From: Opeltia flavorubescens | Taxonomy: Eukaryota; Ascomycota; Lecanoromycetes; Teloschistales; Teloschistaceae | Assembly (NCBI GenBank): GCA_000442125.1 | Contig: KE546978.1 | Coordinates: 1,178,001-1,242,000, forward strand | Direction: 5' to 3' | Length of the DNA stretch: 64,000 nucleotides | Shown here: piece after piece, positions 42,242 to 54,900 of the stretch | Layout: every line of letters begins with the position of its first letter | How positions within the stretch are numbered: the first letter of the stretch is position 1 | Program-made: the position numbers and the translations under genes | The notes under the pieces: model-generated | The model's database searches: none | What the model saw: only the letters and a program-made list of their open reading frames with translations | What the model was told of the DNA's origin: nothing

Positions 42242-45200
42242 CTAGAAGAAGTAAAAAAGCTTCCAGCCCTTGATCTTCGTCGCCCAAGTGAGGAAGTAGA
42301 CAAGTACGAAATTGGACACAGTGAAAGCTAGGAAAATCCCCCAGAATCCCCACTTCCCACCTGTTTTGTGCGGACTGAGGTTGAATCCATCAAGGTATTG
42401 ATCACCATTCGTCCAAATGCAGACGCTGCAAGAGTCAGTAGCTAAAGGATCAATTAGCTGTGCCATTGCCGAGCTGGCCCACGAGCCGGCATAAGCACCG
42501 CAAGTTTGACCAGGCGGAGGAGTGAACTTGTGAAGGTCCGAGTCTTCGCAGTGGACCGACAATCCCCCGTCAACAGCTATCAACAAGCCACCGAGGAGAT
42601 AGGTGAAGGGATTGAGGTAATAGAGCTACGGATTTGGATTAGCGTGGATTCACTGCGTATAGAAGTACAAGAACACACCCAGTAGCGCCAGAAAACCTGC
42701 ATCTGGCTGTAAGGTACGATGAGGCCGTTGTACCAGTTCATGGTGCAGACCATGAAGACCAACACATTACCGGCAACGCCCAGATCCGGACTTACCGCCA
42801 TCATCAATAGACCCAACAGAACCTGCAAGGCGTAAGTGAAATTTGTCTCGTATTTGCAGCCAAGTGGTAAAGAACCTACCTGGAATACTTCATATGTCAA
42901 AACGGCGATGAAAACATAGCCGGCAGGCTCCCCAAGCGGTAGACCGCTAGGAAAATACCATAGAAGATAGTAGATGACTCCGCAGACCAGTGCTCCAGGC
43001 ATCTCAGCCAGGATACTTGCATTGCAAAGAGCGACCCAGCTGTATATCTTGGAAGGGCCTTCTCGGTACTCCCAGTATAGTCGCGCAAAGAAGAAGCGAA
43101 TCAGGATGGTGTTGACAATAGCGTTGACCAAGAAAACAATGAAGAAGACACTGAAAGACCTATACACATCTTTAGCATAGTAGACGGTGTTGATAGAAGT
43201 CAGGGAATTACCGATTTTGAAGGTCTTGCGGACCGGTACCAAGCTGGAAGAACGTCAATCCTACCAATAGGGCGCTCACAACATGAACCCAGATTTTTGA
43301 ATACATGTAGGGCACATTTCTCCACTGGTTTTTCAAGATCCTGACAGTCAGCAGCCAAGTCTGTAGAAAAATAGATCCATTGTATTCTTCAACATTGCCG
43401 CCTTCAAAATCCACCATTGATGGACTTTGCTTCTGGATGTGCTCGATGGCTGTAACAATGGCTTTGGCCTCAGGAGATTCATCCCACTTGGATGCCCAGT
43501 CGGTCCCTTTGTCGTCATTACGCGCATTGATGCCAGCGCCAACGGTCTCCAACACGAATTCCGCCGGATTAGTACCTGGAGGAGGGATTGCGCCATGTCG
43601 CTCAAAATATGGGAGCACTTGCTGTACAGAACCGAAACTAACGAGTTGTTAGCGAAGGATTGGAGTCATGAAAAGTGCATCGTACTAGAGCTGCCTTCCC
43701 TCCGAAGACAGAGCTAGGAACCGATCGAATTTTGCGAATACAGATGCCGAAGGTTGATGAATTGTGACTAAAACCGCTTGACCGTCCCTGGACAGTCGCC
43801 TTAAGTAATCGACAATGTGCGCAGCTCCCTGCGAGTCGAGTCCGGAGGTAGGTTCATCGGCAAAAAGGACCTTTGGCCGGGCAACAAGCTCAATTGCAAT
43901 CTTGTTCTATGAGCGATGGCGGAAGCCTTACAGGAGAGGGGGATATCCAAGACATACCGTGACTCTTTTCGTAAGTTCCACACCTAGTCCTGACTCTGCA
44001 TCACCGATCAAAGCATCCTGCACCTCTGTAAGATCGAGAAGTTCAAGGATATGGTCGACATATGCTAGTTTCTCAGCTCTACTGTAGTGTTTAGGTTGCC
44101 GCAACAGTGCAGAGAACTCTAGAGCTTCTCTCACGGTCGCAGTACCATCATGAAGATCTTGTTGTTGGGCGAAACCTTTGGTACCACGCTACGGTCAGAT
44201 GCTTGAAAAAGACGACCGCAGAGTGAAGTCATGAGGGCTTGCATACCTGTAGCTTTCTTGAAAGCCTTCCCCAGCTCCTTTCCGCCGAACAAGACCTCGC
44301 CACCAAGGACTCCGGCAAAGTTGGTTTGGCTCAAAGCAGTGAGCATCGTGGTCTTACCTGCTCCACTTGCCCCGCAAACTGCCATGAAGTCACCTGGTCT
44401 TACGTAGCTGCTAATTCCTTTCAGGATTTGCTTATCGCCGATATCAACAGTAAGATTATTCCAGGTCAAGGCTGGGCCATCGTGGTAGGTCTTGCCGACA
44501 TCAGAATCTGATGATATATCGCCAGCCGGAGACAGTGCGGCCTCTTTCTCAATGTCTCCAGAAAGTTTAGGGGTTCTTCTGGACTTCCTCCCATCTTTCG
44601 CATAAACGATGGGTGCCCCGCCCTGAGGAGTGAATTTCATGATTTCACTACCCAGAGCGCCGACGAGCACATAAACCACTGCAATCGCAATCATGATTCC
44701 GATGTTGCGCCAGCGATGGTTGAACTGCCAGCCGAGTGCCTCGATGTATTGCGACCCAGGAACCACGACCTGACCTGGTTGTGCGCCTTGGATATTGCAC
44801 GTCTGGTAACGTGAATCACCATTCGCGATATCCGGGATGACAGAACCACCATCGCAGGTAAGATCTAGACCAACGAATTCGTTGACAAGAAGCTAAAATC
44901 GATCATTAAGCCAAGAATCATCGACCCAACGAGGGATCAGACTTACATTCTCGAATGCGTAATACAATGGATTGACGTGGCGGATCCAACCAAATATGTC
45001 AGGCATACTCACGGGAGGTATGAGAAAACCAGCAAACAAAATACAAATGGTACACGCTGTTCCACCGTACCGAAAGCCTTTCAGCGATAGATGTCAGTAT
45101 GGTCAGCTTCATTGGTCGTTCGATTGGAACTCTTACAGTCGTCCAGCGATGAGACATAGTACGCAAAGCCCCTCAAAAGATTACTGAAGTTGACTGTAGA

Positions 45201-46953
45201 AATGAATAAGGTAAGATAGAAAAAGAAAAATTTTCCGGCATCCATCTGAAGATTGGCTAAGAAGTAGAAAGGCAAGATACAGAGGACGTGCTGGAAGGCG
45301 ATGAGTGGTAGGTCTATCAAGACTCTCGCAAGGGCAACCGCAGACGGTCGATAAAGGTTGAGGTTAGCTTCGAAAACCCATTGTCAGTATGTATTAAACA
45401 TGGTGAATGGAATAGCTGGATGTCGTCAGGACTGACCTTGTCGTTCGAGTACAGGACGATTGGTATGAGCATCGAAAAGCTCTGGGAACTGGAGCCATCC
45501 ATTCAAGATGAGAGCAAAGAATACAAGACCACCTCTGGTAAAGGCGCCTTGTGCATCGACCGTTAGATCATAGTATAGACTGCCCACGGTAAAGGAAAGA
45601 ATGATTGTGGTTACCCATTTGGTGTAATAGACGTGCCGCTGCCCTTTGACCAGCTGATACTCGCGTCGCAAACACTCNAGGATTTGGCTGACGTAGGACA
45701 AGTTGTAGGTGGAGCTCGGGATAAGGGCTGTCTCGGCCGACGCTTGTTTCTCAAATTGGCTCATCTCGTCGAGTAGTCTCGCGAATTGTGGCGATTCTTT
45801 GAAAGCATCAGCAAGTTGTCGAGGGCTCATTATATCCGCTGCTCTGCTTCCCGGCCTAGTACGTCGCTGTGTGGGGTCGGTAACGGTTGTCAGGAATTCG
45901 GCTGTTGTTGATCCTTCCACAGGCACAAAACCAAGGCCTTCGAAGTATGTCTTAGCCTCCTCCGGACGACCAAAGAATACTTGTTGCCCCCGATCAATGA
46001 GTAGGATTTTGTCAAAGTAGCTGTAGATATTTTCTCCTGCTTGATAGAGAGTTGCCAAAGTCGTTTTCTGTCCTATGTCCGTCAACCGACGGAGCGCTTT
46101 GACGAAATCGAGGGCAGTGGATGAATCAAGCCCGCGTGTAGAGTTGTCAAAGCACTGAACAGATGAGCCTGCTGCCAGGACTTCGGCAATAGATACACTT
46201 TGCGCAATCAGCATTTAATGCCAAAGAATATTACGAGGACATTGTTGATTACCGTTTCCGCTCGCCTCCAGACACCCCTGGAAAAAATTGTCCGCCAACA
46301 GGCGTTGCTAGCGCATGCTCAATCCCGAAGATCTTGCTTATAACCGTGACGAGCTCTTCAACAAGCTGGTTGGTACGGATTTTGTGAGGCAAACTCATTC
46401 GCAGGGCAAATCGTATCGTTTGGCTCACATTGAGGGCTGCAATATGACGATCTTCTTCTGGCAGGTAAATTGTCTCCCGCCGGTGGCGTTTTCCAAATTC
46501 CGAAGCGGGGATGTTGGCAAATGACAGATTTCCGGTAACACCTAGAGTGGACCGGTTTGCCGCAGTACGTAGGAATGTTGAACAGCCGCTGCCCGGTCGA
46601 CCCAAAACAAATAGCATCTCACCTGGCTTGACTAGCCCAGTGAAGTCCGTAAGAATCTCCCGTGTACGACCATTGACGGAGAACAATGAACCCTTGGAGA
46701 AGAATAGGTTTCTGAGGAAGCTCAGCTGGTCTACGCCAAATGTATTCATGATGGCTTTCGGGAGGGTTTTAGCATAGACTGTACCCACATCCGGGGCTGT
46801 GACGCTAAGGTGCTGGAAAGTTAGGCCGACCTGTTTGGCCTCACCCCCAGAGCTCTGGCTTTGGAGTAGGGTTTTTACGGCACCTAGGCCATCGTTGCCA
46901 GTCTCCATGTCCATTTCCGTCGTCGACGAGCTGTTTTTGTCCGGGGAAGCCAT
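42242..46953 (-). CDS. PDR/ABCG-type full-size ABC transporter
   Basis: Eleven exons: 46953-46253, 46197-45437, 45367-45137, 45078-44947, 44892-44247, 44174-43958, 43900-43686, 43637-43212, 43159-42880, 42822-42679 and 42625-42242. They total 4,137 nt, 1,378 residues, with the frame closing at every junction. Order is NBD-TMD-NBD-TMD, the pleiotropic drug resistance layout. NBD1 has the fungal degenerate Walker A GRPGSGCST and a signature GVSGGERKR. NBD2 has a normal Walker A GASGAGKTT, Q-loop GFAQQQDLHDGT and Walker B VLFADEPTSGLDS, but a weakened signature (VELTKRVTI). The last TMD keeps the Cys-containing extracellular loop. I start at the ATG at 46953; the frame upstream has only a GTG. 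One ambiguous base at 45678 gives an X. Likely exports the cluster product or protects the producer at the plasma membrane. Confidence 0.93.
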
Positions 46954-47820
46954 TAAAATGCTTCTTTCCCAGGCGTAAAGCACAGGGGCCGCTGGAACGG
47001 AGTACTCAAGCTAGATTGGTCAATTTGAAACAATTCAAGACAATTCAAGAAGAGATGTTTGGAGTTTTGAAAACAGCCCTTAGCGGTGGAGAATGATTAC
47101 GACAAACCTAAAGCACAAAAAAGACAGAGTTTTCACACAGGTAGCTTACAGACAAGGCCTTTGAATACACAGAGAAGGTGATTGCCAGAGGATACAGGAA
47201 GTCACGTGATGTCCACCAAACCCCGAAACGCATGACAAATGATGAGATTGGGCAATGGCTGCACAACTCAGCCATTGAGACATCTTAGGAGACTTGTCTC
47301 TGCTCCAGGAGTAAGCAGAAAAGGACTAAAGGAGGAACTCGACGCATGAGATCATGTTTTCATTTGGTACTGGCCAGCGATGATAATGCAACATGCTTCC
47401 TCGCGTCGCTGTTCCATTGCTCTTCTTCATCGGTTCTGAGAGATGTGAGTGCTTATTGGACGATGTAAATCATATGTATAACCAGCTAAAATGACAGACA
47501 CATCTCTTGATGGTTGTTGCTGCGCTGTGGCCGCAATTTGGCGAGAGTCTTCGTCCGTGGACGTTACGTGTATAGGTGACTCCAATCGACGACTGCTAGA
47601 TTTACAGTCATGTCTATACATGGGAACATAGGAGTCATTTAGCTGCATGACCAGAAATCATCAGAGCCTAACGTGAATAGATTGGAAGTACTCTGGATGA
47701 GAGAGCTTGTGAGTTCTCCAAGGCTTTCCGCGCTATTAGCGGTTTCATAAAGCTTTGCCGCTCTTGGCACCGAGAGCTCTCCACCCCACCCCATGCATTT
47801 ATATAGCAAATTCTAGAGAA
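46954..47820. other. Transporter promoter and transition to AT-rich block
   Basis: Normal-composition DNA upstream of the transporter, with a CCG-N6-CGG pair close to its start (about 46988-46999). No gene supported. Composition changes sharply near 47,820. Confidence 0.5.
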
Positions 47821-49007
47821 TTCTTACTACCTACCTACTAAATTTATTAGTATTTAGCCTAATTCGGTATTTATAAAACCTAATATAATAAGTACTTGTA
47901 TTAATTATAGTATTTTTTTTTTAAATATTATAACGAAGCTTTTTACGCCTTTAATTCGGTTATATATTATCCGCTACTTTTTATTGAAATAATAACTAAA
48001 AGCTATTATTAATAAAGTTTATTATATTATTACTATTATATATTTAATAAAATAGAATTTTTTTATATAAAATTTAACCTCTAAACTTTAATATTATAAA
48101 AAAAATAAATTAAATTAAATTATTATCGCTATAAAAAAACGTTTATAGTATATTTAATAGAGCGATTTTATTTAATATTTTAAAAATTTATATAATTTTT
48201 ATAGAAGGAATTTATTATAGATATATTAAAATTAATAATATATAAATTTTTTACTATTTAATAGCGTTTAAAAAAGGTAATTTAATAAATAAACTATTAA
48301 TAAAATAATAAATTAAAAAAAAATCAGCGAATTTAATATATAGATTTTTATATAAAATAAATAGTATTTATTAATAAAGTTTTATTGAATAAAATTATAA
48401 ATTAATAATATTTTATATATATATTAATTAATAAGCTAGTTTAATATTATATCTCGCGGTAATAAAATTATTTATAAAATATTCTTTCGGTTTATATTAT
48501 TAATAGTTATTTATTTTATATTAATATTAAAAAAGGATAATTTAATAATAAAAACTTTTATAATTAAATAATTAATAAACTTTTATTTTATTATAATACC
48601 TATATAATTTTTTAAAGTATTATTATTATATATTTTATATTATAAAATTAATTTATAATTATAATTATAAAATTTATTATTTTTTTTTTATTTATTAACT
48701 TTTAATTTAATTTAATTAATATATAATAATTTTTTTATAATTTTTTAAAGCTAATTATAATACGAAATAATTATAATAAATTTTTTAAAATATAATTTAA
48801 ATATAATAGTTTATATATATTAAAAAAAAAATTTATATATTTAAACGAGTATTTAAATAAAATAATAAAATATTTAAAATATAAAATTTATATAATTTAA
48901 AAAAATACGGTAGAAATTTATACTAAATTTATATATAAAATAGCTATTTATTTTAAATTTTTTTATTTTATAAATTTATTAATATTTATATATTATAATA
49001 TACTAGG

Positions 49008-49292
49008 TGTAATTAAACTAATTTAGAAGCGTGAACTATTATAAAAGAACTACCTATAGTATATATATTCAGATATATTAAAAAACTAACTTTTACCTTT
49101 TAATAAAAAGTAAAAAGGGATCGCTATATACTTAAAAATATATTTATTTTATACTAAATAGTAATTATTTAAATAACCCCGTTTAACCCCTTTAAAAGGC
49201 CCGCTGTACTAGTAATTTAATATATTATCTCTATTATATAATTTCTATCTAGAGTTAAAATACTAACTACTTTTATAACTTAATAGTAATAA
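49008..49292. repeat. LTR copy A of the Ty3/gypsy fossil
   Basis: Matches 57954-58236 along its full length. The shared blocks include GGATCGCTATATACTTAAAA (GGAATCGC in the other copy) and a TATTTAAATAACCCCGTTTA segment. This copy is slightly less eroded and keeps TG at its left end. Confidence 0.85.
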
Positions 49293-51868
49293 TTACCTTT
49301 TTTTTTAGAATATTAATTTTAATATTAAGGTTTAAAAGTAATTTAAGTTATTTGGAATATTTAAATAAATACTTATTAAAAACCGTTTAAAATCTAATAA
49401 AAAAAAGGAAAAGAAAATTATTTATAGTAATACTATTAATTATAGAAATAGTTACTAGTTTTTATTATTTTTTTATTACTAAAATTCTATTAAAAGCCCG
49501 CTAAAGATTTATAATATTATATATACCTTTATAAATAGAAAAAAAATAGAAAAAATATTATATTATTATTATAGTTGAAAAGGTTAAAAATCCTTTTTTA
49601 TTTAATATATAAATTTTACTTTAATATAATATAAAAAAAGTTAATAATCGCGCTAATAGATAAATATAAACTTTTATAGAAATTTTCCTTTTTTTTTTTT
49701 TTACTAGTTATTATAAATATTATAATATTTAATAATTTATTTAATAGTAGTAAATTTATTAATAGCGAAGTTTTTAAAAATATCGATAATAAATTTTTTC
49801 TATTTTTATATTTACTTTTTAATAGATATAACTTTTATATAATAATTTAAAATTTAAATAACTATTTAAATTATAAATTTAATCTAGTATAAAATTTTTA
49901 TTATATAGCCGTTACTTTTATACGCTACTAAAAACTATATTTTTTAATAATAAGGTTCTATATATATTATACTAGATAGAGTATATAAAGCTTTTATATT
50001 ATATATACCGCTAGAATTATAAAAATATTTAAAGTTATTTAATAGTAAATTTATTAATATATTAATTATTTTATATTTATTCTATCTAGATTCTTTATTT
50101 TATACGGTTAATAGTCTAGAAATATTTTAAATATATTTAGAAATATCTAGATACTATTTAAAAATAGAACTTTATATTTTTTATAAATAAAAAGCTAGTA
50201 AAAATAGTTTAAAATTTTTAAATTTATAATTAAAATATAAATTTAATTAATAATTAAACCGATTTATTATTAATTTACAATAATAAATTTTTATATAAAA
50301 CCCGCCGGGATTTTATTAAATAGAAAAACTTTTATTAAAAAATCTATAATTTTAAATAATAAATATATAAATTAAAGCGAAAAAATAATATATTATATAC
50401 GGGTCGTTAATTATTTATATCTATAAAAATTTATTATTTTTTTTATTTAAATTTAGATTTACTTTTTTATAGCCGAGGTTTATTTATAGACTAAAATAAA
50501 AATTTTTTTTTAGATTTTTTAATAGGAGAAGCTCTATTTTAAAATTCTAAATAATTTAATAATAGATTTTAAAAGCTTTTATAAAATTAGGAATTCTATA
50601 AATAAATCTATATATTTAGTCCCGCTCGCTCTAATAGTTTTTATATAGTAAATATTCTTTTATAAAAAGAGGAAATTTATTTAAATAGTATAGATAAAAA
50701 AAATAAAAAAAAAAAAAAAAATCTAAATTTATAATATTTAATAGTAATAAAAACGAACTTTTATTATATTATAGTAAATTATTACTAAATTTTTTACTTT
50801 TAACTCGTTTATTATCGACCTATAATTAATATAATAAAATTTTACTACTAAATTTTAATTAATTACCTCTAGACGGAATATTTTTTATAGTAGAAGCGGT
50901 ATTTAATAACTAAAAACTTAATTAATAAAATTTAATATAGCTTTTTCTATTTTTTAAATAATTTTTAATAATAATTTATCTAAATTTAATATTAATTAAT
51001 TTTTCTATTAAATTTATTATTAAATTTATATTAAAGCTTTTAATATTACTTTATATATTTTTAAAAGCCGATCTTTTTAATAATTTCGCTTTAAATTAAT
51101 TAGTAGTTAAATAGCGTAAAATAATAACCTATTATATTATTTAATTTAAATAAAAACCTTATTTAAATTTAGAACAATAGTCGGTTTCTAATAATAATTT
51201 AAAAAAGATCTTAAATAGTAATTAAACTAATTAAAAATAGTCTATTTTTATAAAAGGGCCGGCTAGCCTATTAAATCTAGTATATTTATATTTATTATAC
51301 TAAATTTTATTATTTTCTACTAACTTCTTTTAATAATTATAAAACTCGGTTTTATTAAAGCCTTTAAAGTTAAATATTAAAGCGCCGACTATTATAGGCC
51401 GTTTTTTATTATTTATCTAGCTAAATAACCTATTAAAGCTAAAAGCGACTTTAAATTAAATAGAGAAGTAGAAATAATAACTATACCGGCGAGCCGAAAA
51501 AATATAATAGAAAGCGGCTAATTTAAAGGTATAATTTAGAAAAAAGTAAATATAAATTTATAATTTACTTCGATATTATAAACTATAGGTTTATATTCCG
51601 CTCTATCGTTTTTAAATTAATCTAGAATATATAAAAATTAGTATAATAATAAAAAACAACTTTAATTATAATATTTTAAATAAAATTTTGGCTATAGTAC
51701 TTTAAAAAAAAAAGAAATAAATTAAACGATACCTTTAAAAAAAAAAATAAATTAAATAATACTTTTTTAATTAAATAATATTACTTTAATTACTAGTTTC
51801 TTTAAATCTTTAACGCTAATAATATTTTTATAATTATTAATTTTTTTTTATACTAAACCAGCAGTAAA

Positions 51869-51985
51869 CTACTAATAAAAATACTAATAAAGGAAACTAT
51901 TAATAGAAATACTAATAAAAGAAACCACTAATAAAAATACTAATAAAAGGAACTATTAATAGAAATACTAATAAAAGAAATATAA
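51869..51985. repeat. Short tandem-repeat tract inside the LTR element
   Basis: Units of about 27-30 bp alternate ACTAATAAAAATACTAATAA and ATTAATAGAAATACTAATAA with an AAAGGAA/AAAGAAA spacer, about four units. Probably a minisatellite within the internal region. Confidence 0.7.
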
Positions 51986-54900
51986 AGGAGGATATATATA
52001 ATAAAAAGAAAAGAGCTATTTTCGATATAAAATTTTTATTTTTTAAACTATCTATTTTATTAATTAAATAGAATAATCCGATATTATAAAAAAAGTTTTA
52101 AAATTTTTAAACTTTAAAAATTCCGAAGATATTTAAAACTTTTAAAATATCGAAAACTTTAAAAAATAATACTATTTTTTATTACTATATAGTTATTTAT
52201 AAAATCGCTAATAAAATTTTATTATCTAATAAAACTAATATAAAAAAATAGATTAAAAGTTTATTAATATAAAAAAGCGCGGTAAATTATAAAATAAAGG
52301 AATATAATAAATTATAGAATAAAAAAATATAGTAAGTTATAGAATAATATATAAAAATATAATATAAAAAAATTAAATAGAATATAGCTACTAGTAAACG
52401 TTTATTTTATTAAATAAACTTAAATTTTAATTAAATAAATTTTATTTACTATTTTAAATTCGCTTTTAATTTATATTTAATAAATTTTTTTTAAATAAAT
52501 TAATTAATTTTTAAAAATTTAATATAAATTTTATTATTTATATTATTTTTTTCTACGTTTATTTTTTATTTAAATATAATATTATTTAAGTTTATAAAAG
52601 GCCCGTTAAAGATTTAAAAAGAAATAATAACTAATATAATTAAAATATTTAGCTTTTTCTTTTATATTTCTTCGGCGGTTTTTTATAGCTTTAATTAAAT
52701 TTTTTTATTAGATTTTTAATATTTATTAGATTTAATTTCGGCTATTATAAATTATATTTTTTTAATTAACTTATCTAATTAATTAAATACTATTCCGCTT
52801 TACCTTTAAATCTTTTAATACGCTTATTTAAAATTACTTTTATTTTTTATTCTAGTTTATTATTTATAAACTCTAGAAATAAATATTAAAAAATTTTTTA
52901 TTTTTTTCTCTACTAATACTTCTTTAATAAAAAAATATAAAAAATATTATAAATATACGAACTAGACGATAATAATAATTTATATATTTAAAAACTAATA
53001 TATTCTTTAATATAATATAGTTTAATATAATAATAAATAAATTTTTTAAATAATTTCTTTAATTTTAAATTTTTTAATAATAAAAATATTATATTATCTA
53101 GACTAAATTTTATATCTATATAAAAATAATTATAATATTTCGTTTATTTTTTTTACGCCTTTTATTATTTTTAGTTTAACTTTTTATATAATTCTATTAA
53201 TTTTTTTATACGTTTTTTTACTATTAGTATACTAGTTTTATAGGCTTTTTTTTTAAAAATATTATCCGTAATATTAAACTCTAAATTAAAGTATATTCTA
53301 ATTATTAAAAAAAACGGTATTTTACTAGTAGTAAAATAGATACTATTATTATATATAAATTCAATAATAAAAAAAAATTTTATTTAATTAAATTATTTTT
53401 TATTCGAATAAATTTAAAAGTAATATTTTAATAATTAATTTTAGCGTTTTATTTAACTATCTATTTATAAATATAAAGTAGTATTTAATTTTTTTTTTAT
53501 TTTTAAACGGTAATAGATTTTAGATTAAAATTCGCTTATAAATAACGAGCCTTTATTATTAATAATATTTTTTAAAGTAATCTTTTTATAAATTACTATT
53601 TTAAAAAATAGGTCTATAAATTTTATTATATTAATTATTTTTATATATAGAATATATATAGCTATTTTTAAATACCGGTCTACTATTACTAATATAATAT
53701 TAGTTATACCTATATAGTATTTTAATAGTAGTAATCCCGTTATAAAATTTAAAATAATTTTTTAATATAAACTATTAGGAATAAAAAAGAACTATAATTT
53801 ACTATATAATTTATATTGGTATACTTTTATATATTAGTAAATATTATATATCTATATATATTTTTTAATTTTTTTATTTAGGTTAGATTATTAATATTAG
53901 CGACGAAATAATTTTATTATTCGCTCTATTTTAAAATATCTAGTTAAAAAGTTATTATAACGTTTTATTATAAATTTTATATAAATAGCGGAATTTTTTA
54001 AAATATATAAAAATTTATAAAATAATAACTCGTTTTTTATTTTTAAACTTTATAACCCGGCTTTTATATATTTAGAATTTTTTTTATAAACGTTTTTAAT
54101 ATTATATTTTTTAATAATAGCGAGATTATTATTCCGCTAAAATTATAAAATTTTTTTTTTTATATTTATTAAGCTATTATTATAAGCCGTTTTACTAAAA
54201 GTAGTATTTTTTATTATTTAATATAGAATGTATTAGTTATAACTAGTTATTTTAATAGTAAAATTTATTATATTTTTTTTATTAAAAAGTAGGTTTCTCT
54301 TTTAAAAACTTTTAGCGGGGTTTTTATAAAATATTATCGGCGCTAATATACTATAAAATTTCTAGACCGGTAGATTACTATTAAATTTTCTAAAAATATT
54401 AATTTTTAATAAAAGTTTTTTAAATTTTTTTTTATATTTTTTATATAAGTATATTATTTTTATTTTTTTTCCCGCCGCCGGTATAAATAATATATTATTA
54501 ATAAAAGATAGTTTTTATTATAATATAGATATTATTATTAAAATTTTAGAATTAATTTTTTAATAATCTAACCTTTTTAATAAAAAATCTACTAGATTTA
54601 ATTCTCTAATTTAATAGAAAATTTCGAAATTTATAACTATTAACTTTATAATCTAGCGTTATTATTTATTATTAAATTATTTAATATATATAAATCCTTT
54701 TAAATTATTATAATCTAACTATATTTTAATAGTATATTAAACTTTTTTAAAATAGTACCGCTATTATTTAAAAATTTTAATAATAATAAAAAGCTTTTAA
54801 TTATAAATTTTATAGTTTTATTTAGCTATTATTATTTTTTTTAATTAGAAAGCTACTAAATAGTAGATACTATTATTATCTAGTTAAATTATAATATTAG

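Noticed and set aside
46954-46983. Ten-codon N-terminal extension of the transporter
   Set aside because: It begins with GTG. The ATG at 46953 is the first standard start and gives a normal PDR N-terminus.
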